Positions 1 to 7,897 of a stretch of 64,000 bases of DNA are shown piece after piece (position 1 is the stretch's first letter; every line of letters starts with the position of its first letter). The DNA lies in contig NZ_LT985756.1 of NCBI RefSeq assembly GCF_900290285.1, positions 368,508-432,507 on the forward strand, written 5' to 3'. The DNA comes from Candidatus Centipeda massiliensis. Lineage in GTDB: Bacteria > Bacillota > Negativicutes > Selenomonadales > Selenomonadaceae. The notes under the pieces are model-generated. The model had not been told where the DNA came from, did not search any database, and saw only the letters and a list, made by a program, of their open reading frames with translations. The translations under genes and the position numbers were made by a program.

Positions 1-2361
1 TTCGTTGACCTTATACTCCTCACTCTTTCCCTCTGCATTCTGTCCCACACCAATGCGCTCAACATGGTAGCCCGGGAACACCTTGGCGAGGATCAGCTCA
101 ACGAAGCGCTGCTTCGAGGCATTGCCACTGAGGAAGATCGTCAGATCGTCCTTATTCGCCTTTGCTCCGGCGCTCTTCAAAGCTTCATTGTGGGCTTTGA
201 AACAGTGCTCCATCTCCTCCTTGAATGCCGCAATCGTACGTCGTATTTCCTGTTCTAGGAACTCGTCCACGCCGCTCACCTCAAGCGACAGATCGGGCAC
301 ATCCTCACCGCTCTCATTGCGCAGGGTCAGTACGTAGTGCGATGCGTCGGGGACGACGGCAGCACTTTCGCCTGCAAAGACCTGTGTCAGATTGCTGTTC
401 ACCAGATCCGTTGCCTTGAAAAGAGGACGTGCAAGATTTTCCTTCATGATATTCAGATTCATCTGTGCGATCTCATCTCTGCCCAGAAGGCCATCAAAAC
501 CTTCTGGTCTAAGTTCGGTGAGAGGAAGCACAAATTTGATGCGATGCTCTTCCATGATCGCCCTGTTATCGCAGTAGATCTTATAGGCGAGCTTGTGGAT
601 CAGCTTTTCGCCCCCCACCTTGTCATCTCCGCCCACGCCAAGGATCTCAATAGCATGTTCAGCATAGTCCAGTTCATCATCTCCGCGAGCCTCTCGGAAG
701 ATACCAAAAGAAAAGTCCATCGTTCCGCCGCCAAGGTCGTAGATGGCAAAAACCTTTGCTGTCGGATTAGCAGGAGAAATTTTGAGCTGCTTTCCAACGA
801 TTGCTCCGAGGCAGGCAATCGGCTCGGCATAGTCCATCGTCACTGAGACAAGCGGCTTTCCGTTGTACAATCCTTCACGAACATAGGCAGGAAGTGCGCG
901 CAGGATTCCATATTCGAGAGCGGCACGAATTTTTTCACGTGTCTCCTGATCAAATTTTACGGGATGGGTAATCTGATACTTCGTATGAATCTTTCCTCTA
1001 GCGGGGTTATTGATCGCCCGACTGAGAAGATATCCATAGAGCGCTATCGGGTTGAGTTTCTGATTCCCATAGTCTTTGAGATCATCCACAATCGTAATGG
1101 GACCCTGATTGTTCCAGTACGGAGTCAGCTTAACCTCCTGATCGTGAGCAAGCAACCACGGCAAAGATTTCAGTTGGGTCAGGATCGCCGCCATCTTGCG
1201 ATGCCCATCCTCAGCGTCCACATCGGCAAAGACGTCCTCCACCGTATAGCCTGAGTCGTACTCAAAGCCCCGCTCACTCTGCACATGCTGCGGACGCGTC
1301 TTGAAGAAAGGCGGGTTTGGGTTGGTACTCTGCCACTGTTGGTAAATGTTATCCCAGTTGTAAATCATGAGGTTGGTCGGGTTCTCGTAGGGATTGTCTC
1401 CCTCCCGCACATCACGCTTATCTCTGCCCGACAGGGTGAAGAGATGGGGCTTATCCGCGCCCTTGACTGCCGCACAGGTTGCGGACGTACCAAAGTCGAT
1501 GGAGACGACCCCCGTATCGACAAGCTGCAGGTCGACGCAGCCGTTATCCTTGACACGAGTATCGTGAACACATATCTTGATTGGGAAAGTATAGACCTGC
1601 TTGTGAATGGTTGAGCTGTCATGAATCTCGAAACGACCATAGAAGGTTGGGCAGGAGGATTCAATCTCATGTGTCTCGATCGCCTTCTGCAGCTGATTTG
1701 TATTGATATAGGCGTGGAAATTCCCACTCTCCTTCTGTTGGCGGATCTCCGTTTCAAACAATGGAGAAATATCCGTCCCGTCAATCCGATTCCAGTACAG
1801 ACTGACCTTGCGCGTAAGATCGGCATAATCCTTTTGCGCAAGTTCCGAACAAACAAACTCAAAAACACGAAATCCGCTCATCCCCCAGACACCGATTCCC
1901 GGTTCACAGAGATTCGTCTGCGAAATTGGTGTCTCACCGAACATCAACGTCTCCGTAATGTCACTGTAGGAGAGTGTCGGAAAGTCTGTCTCCTCTTCCG
2001 GAAATCTGAAATACTCGGGCGGAAGGCTACTCATGATATCATTTTCACGTTTTCGCCGCTCAAAGGACTTGTCGTCATCCTCAATGCCCTGTCCATCAAG
2101 AAGAAGATATTTGATGAATTCAAAATCCACCTCTGTTGTGCTGTGACTTTCACTGTGGAAGAGTCGGATCTCAATTTCATCTGGGGAGAATCGATTCAGA
2201 TGAAAAGGCAACTGAACATAGCGAAGGCCATCCGTCTTCGTTTCCAGATTCTCCTCCTGATATTGTTTTACATCCCCTGCTTTATCCATATATCTAAGAA
2301 AGAATTTTTGCAGTCGATGTCCCTGTGGCGTCGTTACCTTTTCATTGTTTTGATCTGTCAT
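1..2361 (-). CDS. Hsp70/actin-fold ATPase with long N-terminal extension (C-terminus beyond window)
   Basis: The minus frame is open for 787 codons from an ATG at 2361 to base 1 with no stop, so the C-terminus is missing. Residues 1 to about 275 are an unrecognised N-terminal region. After it come the landmarks of the Hsp70/actin ATPase fold: phosphate-1 loop IDFGTSAT near residue 285, phosphate-2 motif YDLGGGTMDF near 540, and an adenosine-type motif FLSGNASKQRF near 735. The order and spacing suit a DnaK-like nucleotide-binding domain, with an extra region between the phosphate loops. The ATG overlaps the upstream gene's TGA (ATGA), which suggests translational coupling and membership of the ZorA/ZorB-like operon. 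Function is inferred: an ATP-driven conformational switch or chaperone acting with the motor. It is not a housekeeping DnaK, which lacks such an extension. Confidence 0.85.
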   Translation of the reverse strand, partial: MTDQNNEKVTTPQGHRLQKFFLRYMDKAGDVKQYQEENLETKTDGLRYVQLPFHLNRFSPDEIEIRLFHSESHSTTEVDFEFIKYLLLDGQGIEDDDKSFERRKRENDIMSSLPPEYFRFPEEETDFPTLSYSDITETLMFGETPISQTNLCEPGIGVWGMSGFRVFEFVCSELAQKDYADLTRKVSLYWNRIDGTDISPLFETEIRQQKESGNFHAYINTNQLQKAIETHEIESSCPTFYGRFEIHDSSTIHKQVYTFPIKICVHDTRVKDNGCVDLQLVDTGVVSIDFGTSATCAAVKGADKPHLFTLSGRDKRDVREGDNPYENPTNLMIYNWDNIYQQWQSTNPNPPFFKTRPQHVQSERGFEYDSGYTVEDVFADVDAEDGHRKMAAILTQLKSLPWLLAHDQEVKLTPYWNNQGPITIVDDLKDYGNQKLNPIALYGYLLSRAINNPARGKIHTKYQITHPVKFDQETREKIRAALEYGILRALPAYVREGLYNGKPLVSVTMDYAEPIACLGAIVGKQLKISPANPTAKVFAIYDLGGGTMDFSFGIFREARGDDELDYAEHAIEILGVGGDDKVGGEKLIHKLAYKIYCDNRAIMEEHRIKFVLPLTELRPEGFDGLLGRDEIAQMNLNIMKENLARPLFKATDLVNSNLTQVFAGESAAVVPDASHYVLTLRNESGEDVPDLSLEVSGVDEFLEQEIRRTIAAFKEEMEHCFKAHNEALKSAGAKANKDDLTIFLSGNASKQRFVELILAKVFPGYHVERIGVGQNAEGKSEEYKVNE

Positions 2362-3515
2362 GATCTCACTCCTATGTCCAAAAGATGTAATCTGAGCGCA
2401 TTCTGATAGATGTGTCGCTCCTGTATCGAAGTCTGATGAACTTTCAAGAAATCCAAATGTTCAAGTGACTGTTTGAGCGCATCGTCCGCTTGCTGCTGCA
2501 GGATGACTGAGCGGCGGCAGTACCCGACATAGTCTTCGCCCGCAAACTGCTTCTTGGCAATGATCGCGATGAGTTTTTCCCTGTTACATGACCCGTCTGG
2601 ATTCATCGCGGCAGTGATGATGTCCTCGTACAGAACATAGCAATGATCCGCAGATCTTTCGATCAACTCGCGCAGGGTTTTCTGCAGTTTCGCCACCGGG
2701 GTTCCACCCCGCAGCGACTCTTCCAACATAACACCAAGATCATCGGCGGATATACGAAGAGTACGCGCGAGCTGTTCCAGCCAAAGCAACTTCTCTGCCG
2801 TCAGTTGCCCCTCCGCAGCCGCCGCATCGGTCAGCAAACGGAGATAGGATTTCCTCACCTCCGGAGGATATACACTGAACGGATGCTTCTCAGAGAGTGT
2901 ACCCAGCTTTACTTGACGCAGAAGCAGAAACTCCTTGATAAAGGAAAAGACAGCTGTCGGAAGCTCCTCATCCAGTACCCGTTCCTGATAAGCCCCTACT
3001 TCAATGCCATCTGGCGACCAGCATAAATCTTCGTATAAAAAGTGGCGGATCTGGGCGCTGCCGAACCGCAGAAGAACATCTCTCAGCGTCAGAACAAGAA
3101 AATCCTGATGGTTCTCCTCTCCATCATCCATATTCAGGAGATAGACGAGTACAGCTTCCTTGGGGCAGAGCTCCTCATCCGACCTGAGTGCGGCCAGCGC
3201 TTTCTTCATATAGGGACAGGAGATCTTCTCCATGCGTGAAAAAACACGCGTCCCCACAAAATAACGTGGCACATCCTCCTCTGGCGACGGATACTCATAG
3301 TTTTCTGTGTATTTTCTTGCAATGGATTCCAATACAATGGAACGCAGACGAAAATCCAACGGAAAATATATGACATCCTTCGCTACACTCGGCAGAATAT
3401 CCGAACGTACAATCTGCATCCGTTCCTCCACCTCTTCGATGGCAGGATAGAGCAGCAGACGCGGATCATTGCGGTCAATGACCGACATCATTTTGTCAGC
3501 CAAGCCCCTCACCAC
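2358..3515 (-). CDS. Hypothetical protein, TerB-like segment, Zorya-like operon
   Basis: This protein has 385 residues, is mostly helical and has no signal peptide or membrane segment. It begins at a GTG whose upstream region overlaps a small reading frame, and its stop overlaps the start of the Hsp70-like gene by ATGA. A stretch near residues 230-275 (DAAAAEGQLTAEKLLWLEQL and on) has the acidic, helical look of TerB/DjlA-type domains. That is a resemblance by eye only. Known Zorya systems pair ZorA and ZorB with ZorC/ZorD, ZorE or other cytosolic effectors, and I see no helicase, HNH or EH motif here. By position it may be a cytosolic sensor or effector linking the membrane motor to the Hsp70-like ATPase. 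The function is not recognised. Confidence 0.75.
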   Translation of the reverse strand: MVRGLADKMMSVIDRNDPRLLLYPAIEEVEERMQIVRSDILPSVAKDVIYFPLDFRLRSIVLESIARKYTENYEYPSPEEDVPRYFVGTRVFSRMEKISCPYMKKALAALRSDEELCPKEAVLVYLLNMDDGEENHQDFLVLTLRDVLLRFGSAQIRHFLYEDLCWSPDGIEVGAYQERVLDEELPTAVFSFIKEFLLLRQVKLGTLSEKHPFSVYPPEVRKSYLRLLTDAAAAEGQLTAEKLLWLEQLARTLRISADDLGVMLEESLRGGTPVAKLQKTLRELIERSADHCYVLYEDIITAAMNPDGSCNREKLIAIIAKKQFAGEDYVGYCRRSVILQQQADDALKQSLEHLDFLKVHQTSIQERHIYQNALRLHLLDIGVRS

Positions 3516-3633
3516 TCTTTTCCTCTGATCCGCTCTCTTCCTTCACAGCCCACAGAATGTGTTCACATTCCGTCGAAAGCAGTATTTCCGTACGCTCATC
3601 AATGCACGGGAAAAAAATCTGATATGCCTGCAC
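3496..3633 (-). CDS. Small hypothetical protein in the ZorAB-like operon
   Basis: A 45-codon frame lies between the OmpA-like gene and the TerB-like gene. A GAGGAGG ribosome binding site follows the upstream stop codon directly. An ATG at 3639 touches that site, so the GTG at 3633, six bases away, is the better start. The product is acidic, ending in an E/K/S/G-rich tail, and has no membrane segment. It overlaps the next gene's start by 20 bases in another frame, which fits coupled translation. It resembles nothing I can name. It may only be a leader for the next gene. Confidence 0.4.
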   Translation of the reverse strand: MQAYQIFFPCIDERTEILLSTECEHILWAVKEESGSEEKSGEGLG

Positions 3634-3644
3634 GTCCATCCTCC

Positions 3645-4262
3645 TCACTGCGTTCCCTGCCCCTTCCAGAGAATACGGATCTCAATCCGCCGATTCTCCG
3701 CCGAAAGGGGCTGCTCTATATTCTTCAATCGCGTATCACCGTATCCGGCGACACCAATGCGATTTGCATACTCTGTTCCCATGGAGGCGAGTAATTCCCT
3801 ACGCACATTCGCTGCACGCAGGGTAGAAAGCTGAATGTTGTCCGCAAAATAGCCGCCGCGATTCACGACCGTATGGATCATGGCTGGGTCTGTGTGCCCC
3901 TCGATCAGGAGTTCCATCATTGGATTCTCCGCCATATAACCTGTGAGATTTGCTGACAAATCCTTCACCAGAAGCTTCGTCTCCGGCGTAAGCTCCGCAC
4001 TGCCAGAGTCAAATGTCACGGAGGTAAACTCCAACATCCCCGTTTCCGAATGCACCTTCACCTGTCCCTGTTCCTCATAGACAGTAAGCGCCGATTCGAT
4101 CTTTTCCATCATCTCTCGGCGCTGCGCCTCCTGTGTAAACTTCGGCACAATCGCCGCCATAACGAAAAGCAGGAGCACAACAAGTACGACACTGGAGAAC
4201 AAATCCGTAATCGAAATCCACGGATTACGCTTTACCTGCAATGGAATACACCTCTCCTTCAT
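3645..4262 (-). CDS. ZorB-like OmpA/MotB-family motor stator protein
   Basis: A protein of about 205 residues with one N-terminal membrane helix (residues 16-40) and a periplasmic OmpA/MotB domain. Asp20 sits at the start of the helix in SITDLF, where MotB, ExbD and ZorB carry the proton- or ion-accepting Asp. The peptidoglycan-binding domain shows EGHTD (121-125), a RAANVRREL helix and an ENRRIEIRI end, as in OmpA_C proteins. It follows the ZorA-like gene by 17 bases. In Zorya, ZorA5-ZorB2 forms an ion-driven rotary complex anchored to the cell wall that senses phage attack, and this pair has the same architecture. No clear ribosome binding site precedes the ATG; an in-frame GTG lies one codon upstream. 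Confidence 0.82.
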   Translation of the reverse strand: MKERCIPLQVKRNPWISITDLFSSVVLVVLLLFVMAAIVPKFTQEAQRREMMEKIESALTVYEEQGQVKVHSETGMLEFTSVTFDSGSAELTPETKLLVKDLSANLTGYMAENPMMELLIEGHTDPAMIHTVVNRGGYFADNIQLSTLRAANVRRELLASMGTEYANRIGVAGYGDTRLKNIEQPLSAENRRIEIRILWKGQGTQ

Positions 4263-4278
4263 CACAGATTGGTATGCG

Positions 4279-6015
4279 TTATGGCTGCTTCATCATATCC
4301 GACCATGCAGCAAGAGTTCTTGTGATGGAGTTTTGGAGATCGGATATTTGTTTGGCAGTGTCTGTCTGCTCCTCACGTATCCTGTCATGGGCTGATAACA
4401 ACTGTTCCTCGGTGCTGCGAAGAATATTTTGGAGAGTTTTTAGATGCTCGTTCACAAGCTGCTGAATCTGCGTACTCTCCTCCCCTATTCGCTCAGAAAC
4501 AGGTTCTGCAATCCTTGTCTGTATGACCTGTTCCAAATGCAACAACTGTTTCTCCCATGCAGCAATCTGCTGTCCACTGGTTTTCTGCTGGATTTCTGCC
4601 AGCTCCTGCAAGGGTTTGTGCAAATCTGTCGTCTGCCGAATCTCCTCCAACAGCCGTTTAATCTCTTTCGCCTGTGCATCTTCATGCGACCGTGAGGAAA
4701 TAAACGCATCCAAGAAGGATTCTTGTCCCGTCTTTATACTTTCCTGCATTGCTGCAAGGCTCTGCTCTACGGCTCGGCGTGCTTCCGCACTCTCCTGTGC
4801 TCCCATACGCACTTGATCCGCAATACCGGTCGATACAATCTTCAGATCATCTGATATGCTCTTGTAGAGTGCTGTCCATTTTTTCTGCTCACTGTACCCA
4901 AGTTTCTGCATCTGATCGATCTGCGTATCGATCTTCTCCAATACAACGGAAAGTGTTTGTATGGTTTTTCCGATCTGCCGCGTCTCCGCCATATACTCAT
5001 CATGCACTCTGCCCAGCTGAGATTCCAGCATCCCTTCGAATGCACGCTGTGTACGTTCGGCAAATTGATCCTCGTTCTTCAACATCTGCTTCTGTGACTC
5101 TGCTATATAGCGGTTCGCAGAGGACTGGATGGAATGCAGTTCTTCCTTGAACTCCTCTTGGTTCGTCACAAGACGGGAAATAAAGTCCTCCTTGACTTTC
5201 TGAAAAGTCTCCTGGCTTTCACGAATATTACGATCTACCGTTTCCTGTATAAGAACAACAGCATCCTGCAGCTTCTTCGTCTCATCCTTGAACTCCCGCG
5301 CCGTCTCGGTAAATGAAACCGAGGTATCCACAAAGCGTATGAAGTGTTCCTTTAAAAAATCCAACGAGGCATTCTGTTTCTCAAGCTCTCCAATCACACG
5401 CTGCGCAAGTGCTGTTTGCAATTTCTGCTGCATGGAGAACTGTGTCCCCAACATCTCATTCTGTGCTGCGAGCAATGCACGCGTATCATCACCCTCGATT
5501 GCATAGAGGGCGGCGGTCAGCTCATCAATGACATCCTGACGCTGCGAGAAATAACTATCGACAAAGAAACGCTGGAAGATCAGTGAGAAGCAGACCCCCC
5601 ATATTGACGTCTGGAATTTGAACGCGATGACACCAAGGACATCAATGAGCTTCATAAGGTCGACGGTATCCTCATGCAGAAGATCAGCGGCCCCCTGAAT
5701 AGCAACACCAAGACCAAGAAAGGTTGCCAGAATACCAACACTGACAAAGACATTCGGAAGCTCCCCAATGCGACTCTCCTCATCGGTCAGAACGGCAAGT
5801 CTGGTCTGTAGAAACATCTGAGGGGACAGCTTATTTTGTATCTCCCCATAATCGTGCACAGCATTCTCTTTTAATTGGGAAAGTACTGACCGACAATAAC
5901 GCCGCCACTTGATTCCCAAAAGGAAGATCGCAATAAACACGATCAAAAAGATAACGGATAATGCTGCTTCCGGTATAAAGAAAAACTCGATTGTTTTCAG
6001 AAGCAAATTGTCCAT
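4279..6015 (-). CDS. ZorA-like MotA/TolQ/ExbB channel with long coiled-coil tail
   Basis: The protein has 578 residues. It has an N-terminal membrane helix (13-36), then the MotA/TolQ/ExbB core with helices at about 88-108 (NVFVSVGILATFLGLG) and 126-148 (IAFKFQTSIWGVCFSLIF). About 400 residues of heptad-rich, charged sequence follow. The long cytoplasmic coiled coil distinguishes ZorA from TolQ, ExbB and MotA, which are far shorter; in Zorya the tail carries the signal from the motor into the cytoplasm. A GGGGAG ribosome binding site precedes the ATG. It forms an operon with the ZorB-like gene downstream. The role as a defence motor is inferred from architecture and from the defence-rich setting. 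Confidence 0.82.
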   Translation of the reverse strand: MDNLLLKTIEFFFIPEAALSVIFLIVFIAIFLLGIKWRRYCRSVLSQLKENAVHDYGEIQNKLSPQMFLQTRLAVLTDEESRIGELPNVFVSVGILATFLGLGVAIQGAADLLHEDTVDLMKLIDVLGVIAFKFQTSIWGVCFSLIFQRFFVDSYFSQRQDVIDELTAALYAIEGDDTRALLAAQNEMLGTQFSMQQKLQTALAQRVIGELEKQNASLDFLKEHFIRFVDTSVSFTETAREFKDETKKLQDAVVLIQETVDRNIRESQETFQKVKEDFISRLVTNQEEFKEELHSIQSSANRYIAESQKQMLKNEDQFAERTQRAFEGMLESQLGRVHDEYMAETRQIGKTIQTLSVVLEKIDTQIDQMQKLGYSEQKKWTALYKSISDDLKIVSTGIADQVRMGAQESAEARRAVEQSLAAMQESIKTGQESFLDAFISSRSHEDAQAKEIKRLLEEIRQTTDLHKPLQELAEIQQKTSGQQIAAWEKQLLHLEQVIQTRIAEPVSERIGEESTQIQQLVNEHLKTLQNILRSTEEQLLSAHDRIREEQTDTAKQISDLQNSITRTLAAWSDMMKQP

Positions 6016-6036
6016 CTAAGCTCCCCCTCATTCTTT

Positions 6037-6489
6037 CTACTCTGCCAACGCCGTTGGAGTTCTCATCCGCTTCAACGTCGCATCCATGGACTGCGCCAAC
6101 TCGTCAAGTGCGTTTCGGATGTTCTGCACTTGCGTCGTCTGCACAGGCGATTCATTCATCGGATCTGCCTCATCGCTCCCCTCTGCAAACTGCGATTCCA
6201 GTTCCGCAATGATCTCCGCGCCGCGCGCGGCGAGTTTTTCCTGCAAGGCGCCGATGGATGTCTTGATTTCGGCATAGACGGCAGCGCGCTCCTCATCGTT
6301 CGTGCACTCCTCCATCGCCCACTCCGCCTCACGGCGCAGCTTCTCTCCGAGGAGGGCGATGCCGTCCACGTCGCGCAGTCCTTCGGAGCCGCGCTCCGCA
6401 CCATCATCATCTACCTCCAGCGCCGCAGCCACGCAGAGTCCGATGACCCCGCCCGCCGCAAGTAACAGACCGTTCTTTACCCATGACAT
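6037..6489 (-). CDS. Membrane-anchored acidic hypothetical protein, first gene of ZorAB-like operon
   Basis: 150 residues: one N-terminal hydrophobic helix (about 5-23, KNGLLLAAGGVIGLCVAAAL) followed by an acidic, Ala/Glu-rich stretch that looks helical or coiled coil. An AAGGAGG ribosome binding site precedes the ATG, and a sigma-A promoter lies about 140 bases upstream, so this is probably the first gene of the operon. It ends 21 bases before the ZorA-like start. I do not recognise the family. It could be an accessory subunit or a regulator of the motor. Known Zorya operons start with zorA, so its position is unusual. Confidence 0.7.
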   Translation of the reverse strand: MSWVKNGLLLAAGGVIGLCVAAALEVDDDGAERGSEGLRDVDGIALLGEKLRREAEWAMEECTNDEERAAVYAEIKTSIGALQEKLAARGAEIIAELESQFAEGSDEADPMNESPVQTTQVQNIRNALDELAQSMDATLKRMRTPTALAE

Positions 6490-6550
6490 AGTGATCTCCT
6501 CCTTAAATAGTTGACCGAAACTATGTCCAGTATACGTGATGGAAGGAGGA

Positions 6551-6577
6551 AAAAGGTCACCTGCCAGGCAACCTTTT
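6551..6577. promoter_or_regulatory. Imperfect palindrome upstream of ZorAB-like operon
   Basis: Arms AAAAGGTCACCTG and CAGGCAACCTTTT match at 11 of 13 positions around a single central base. It lies between the promoter and the first gene. It could be a repressor operator or a leader hairpin; no poly-T run follows on the minus strand that would make it a clear terminator. Confidence 0.4.
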
Positions 6578-6624
6578 CAAATTTACAAGAAAAATTATCA
6601 CGATGTGAAAAGCTTTCGTTCTCT

Positions 6625-6653
6625 ATTATAGTGTAATTTTCAGATATGGTAAA
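6625..6653 (-). promoter_or_regulatory. Sigma-A promoter of the ZorAB-like operon
   Basis: On the minus strand, TTTACC (6648-6653) is followed after 17 bases by a perfect TATAAT (6625-6630). It reads toward the operon starting at 6489 and leaves a leader of about 130 bases that holds the palindrome at 6551-6577. Confidence 0.6.
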
Positions 6654-6717
6654 GTTTTTTCATCTGATGTTTAATGCAAAAAATTGCCATAACAAAGCAT
6701 CATTATGCGCGGGCATG

Positions 6718-6778
6718 AAAAAGCCCGAGGAAATCCGCGCACCAAATATTCGTGGCGAATTTTGCCTCGGGTGATTTT
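6718..6778 (-). terminator. Terminator of the PD-(D/E)XK gene
   Basis: CCCGAGG and CCTCGGG arms enclose a loop of about 34 bases. On the minus strand the second arm is followed by GCTTTTTC, and on the plus strand by TGATTTTTT, so it may work in both directions. Confidence 0.55.
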
Positions 6779-6821
6779 TTGAATAGATCAACGGCTCTCA
6801 ATGGCACGCGGCAGATACATC

Positions 6822-7655
6822 TTACAGCGCCAGAATCTCCGCTCGCGTCAACCCGCTCGACTTCTCGATCACTTCGATCGGAACGTTTAACGTGAGCAGG
6901 GAACGTGCCATCTCAAGCATTTTGCGTCGCCCCTCAGCACGCCCTTCAAGACGCCCCTCCTCTCGCCCCTCAAGACGCCCTTCTTCCAATTTCTTCTCTC
7001 CGAATTTTTCCATCAATTCGCACATGGCATTTACCCCCTCTGCTTCTGCTTTAAAGTAATCGGCTCTTTGGGCAAGTTCTTTGTAATTCATCTGCTCCGG
7101 ACGCTCGCAAAAGAAGTCCTGCATCAGCCGTCCAAGCGGCGTATCGTCACGGTTCGCCCCGTTGACGTAGAGAATATGCGCCCCATCATCAAACGGTCGC
7201 TGAAGTTCTTGAACAATCCGCTCCACATGATAAAGCGGATAGCCAACTCTGTAGATGTCGTTTTCCGTGATGAAGATGACCCACGTCTCTGGGAGTTCGG
7301 AGAAGTCCGCTCCGTGTGCCAGTTCCCGTGAATCCATCATGCTGCTGTTATAGCGTGCCCGACGCGGGGTTGCTCCTTCATTTGCCCGCTGAACCTCGCA
7401 GTCGTAGAGCTTTCCCTCGCTGTCCTCTGCCAACACATCGAAGCGCACGCCACGTCCATAGAGATTGTCTGCGCTCTGCTGTGTGACAACGCGCTTGACG
7501 ATGAGATCATCCCGTCCAAAGAAGATACGCAGCAGGAGCTGCATTCCTTCCGTATAGTTGTCAAAGCATACGTTGAAAAACGTATCATCAATCAGACGGA
7601 ATTTCTGAATCAATACGCTATATTCCGCAGGAACATCCTTCTTGATAATCCTCAC
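6822..7655 (-). CDS. Rpn-like PD-(D/E)XK nuclease family transposase protein
   Basis: 277 residues from a GTG start (GGAGG 11 bases upstream). It belongs to the group annotated as PD-(D/E)XK nuclease family transposase, related to RpnA-E, which are recombination-promoting nucleases. The catalytic region shows RFDVLAED, then YDCEVQRA (the E-x-Q form of E-x-K) and the typical ARYNSSMMDSREL that follows. The C-terminus carries the run of EGRLEGREEGR-type repeats common in this family, then a short helical tail ending in LTRAEILAL. Such genes are usually solitary and multi-copy, without inverted repeats of their own, and none is visible here. Actual transposition is doubtful for most members. Confidence 0.85.
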   Translation of the reverse strand: MRIIKKDVPAEYSVLIQKFRLIDDTFFNVCFDNYTEGMQLLLRIFFGRDDLIVKRVVTQQSADNLYGRGVRFDVLAEDSEGKLYDCEVQRANEGATPRRARYNSSMMDSRELAHGADFSELPETWVIFITENDIYRVGYPLYHVERIVQELQRPFDDGAHILYVNGANRDDTPLGRLMQDFFCERPEQMNYKELAQRADYFKAEAEGVNAMCELMEKFGEKKLEEGRLEGREEGRLEGRAEGRRKMLEMARSLLTLNVPIEVIEKSSGLTRAEILAL

Positions 7656-7813
7656 TGCGTCGATATCCTCCCCATCCTTGTTCGTTCTACTATCATAGTA
7701 TGCACTGCGGTAAACATTGTCAAGGCTGAAAATCTCGGCGAAAAATCAAGGAGTGCAAAACGCCAGAAAAAAGCTGCACTTGACGATTCCCCCAACAAAA
7801 AGGACGTTTGAAC

Positions 7814-7858
7814 CTGTTATTTATGACAGTTACATAATCTTCAAAAGCATGATACAAT
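7814..7858 (+). promoter_or_regulatory. Palindromic activator-type site plus -10 box, TPM-LemA operon
   Basis: CTGTTATTTATGACAG (one mismatch from a perfect palindrome) lies exactly 23 bases before TACAAT (7853-7858). No good -35 box stands 17 bases before the -10. The same arrangement occurs at 50582 and 56099. The palindrome would be centred near -42, a usual place for a class II activator of the CRP/FNR kind. The identity of the binding protein is unknown. Confidence 0.55.
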
Positions 7859-7897
7859 AATATTAAAATGATATACACATGAAAGGATGTGGAAGGT

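Noticed and set aside
3645..6015. ZorA/ZorB-like pair as ordinary Tol/Exb or flagellar MotAB
   Set aside because: The channel protein has a coiled-coil tail of about 400 residues absent from TolQ, ExbB and MotA, and no TonB, TolA or flagellar gene is near.
6930..6990. Repeated CGCCCTTCAAGACGCCC-like units, considered as a CRISPR or mobile repeat
   Set aside because: They encode the EGRLEGREEGR repeats normal at the C-terminus of Rpn-like proteins.
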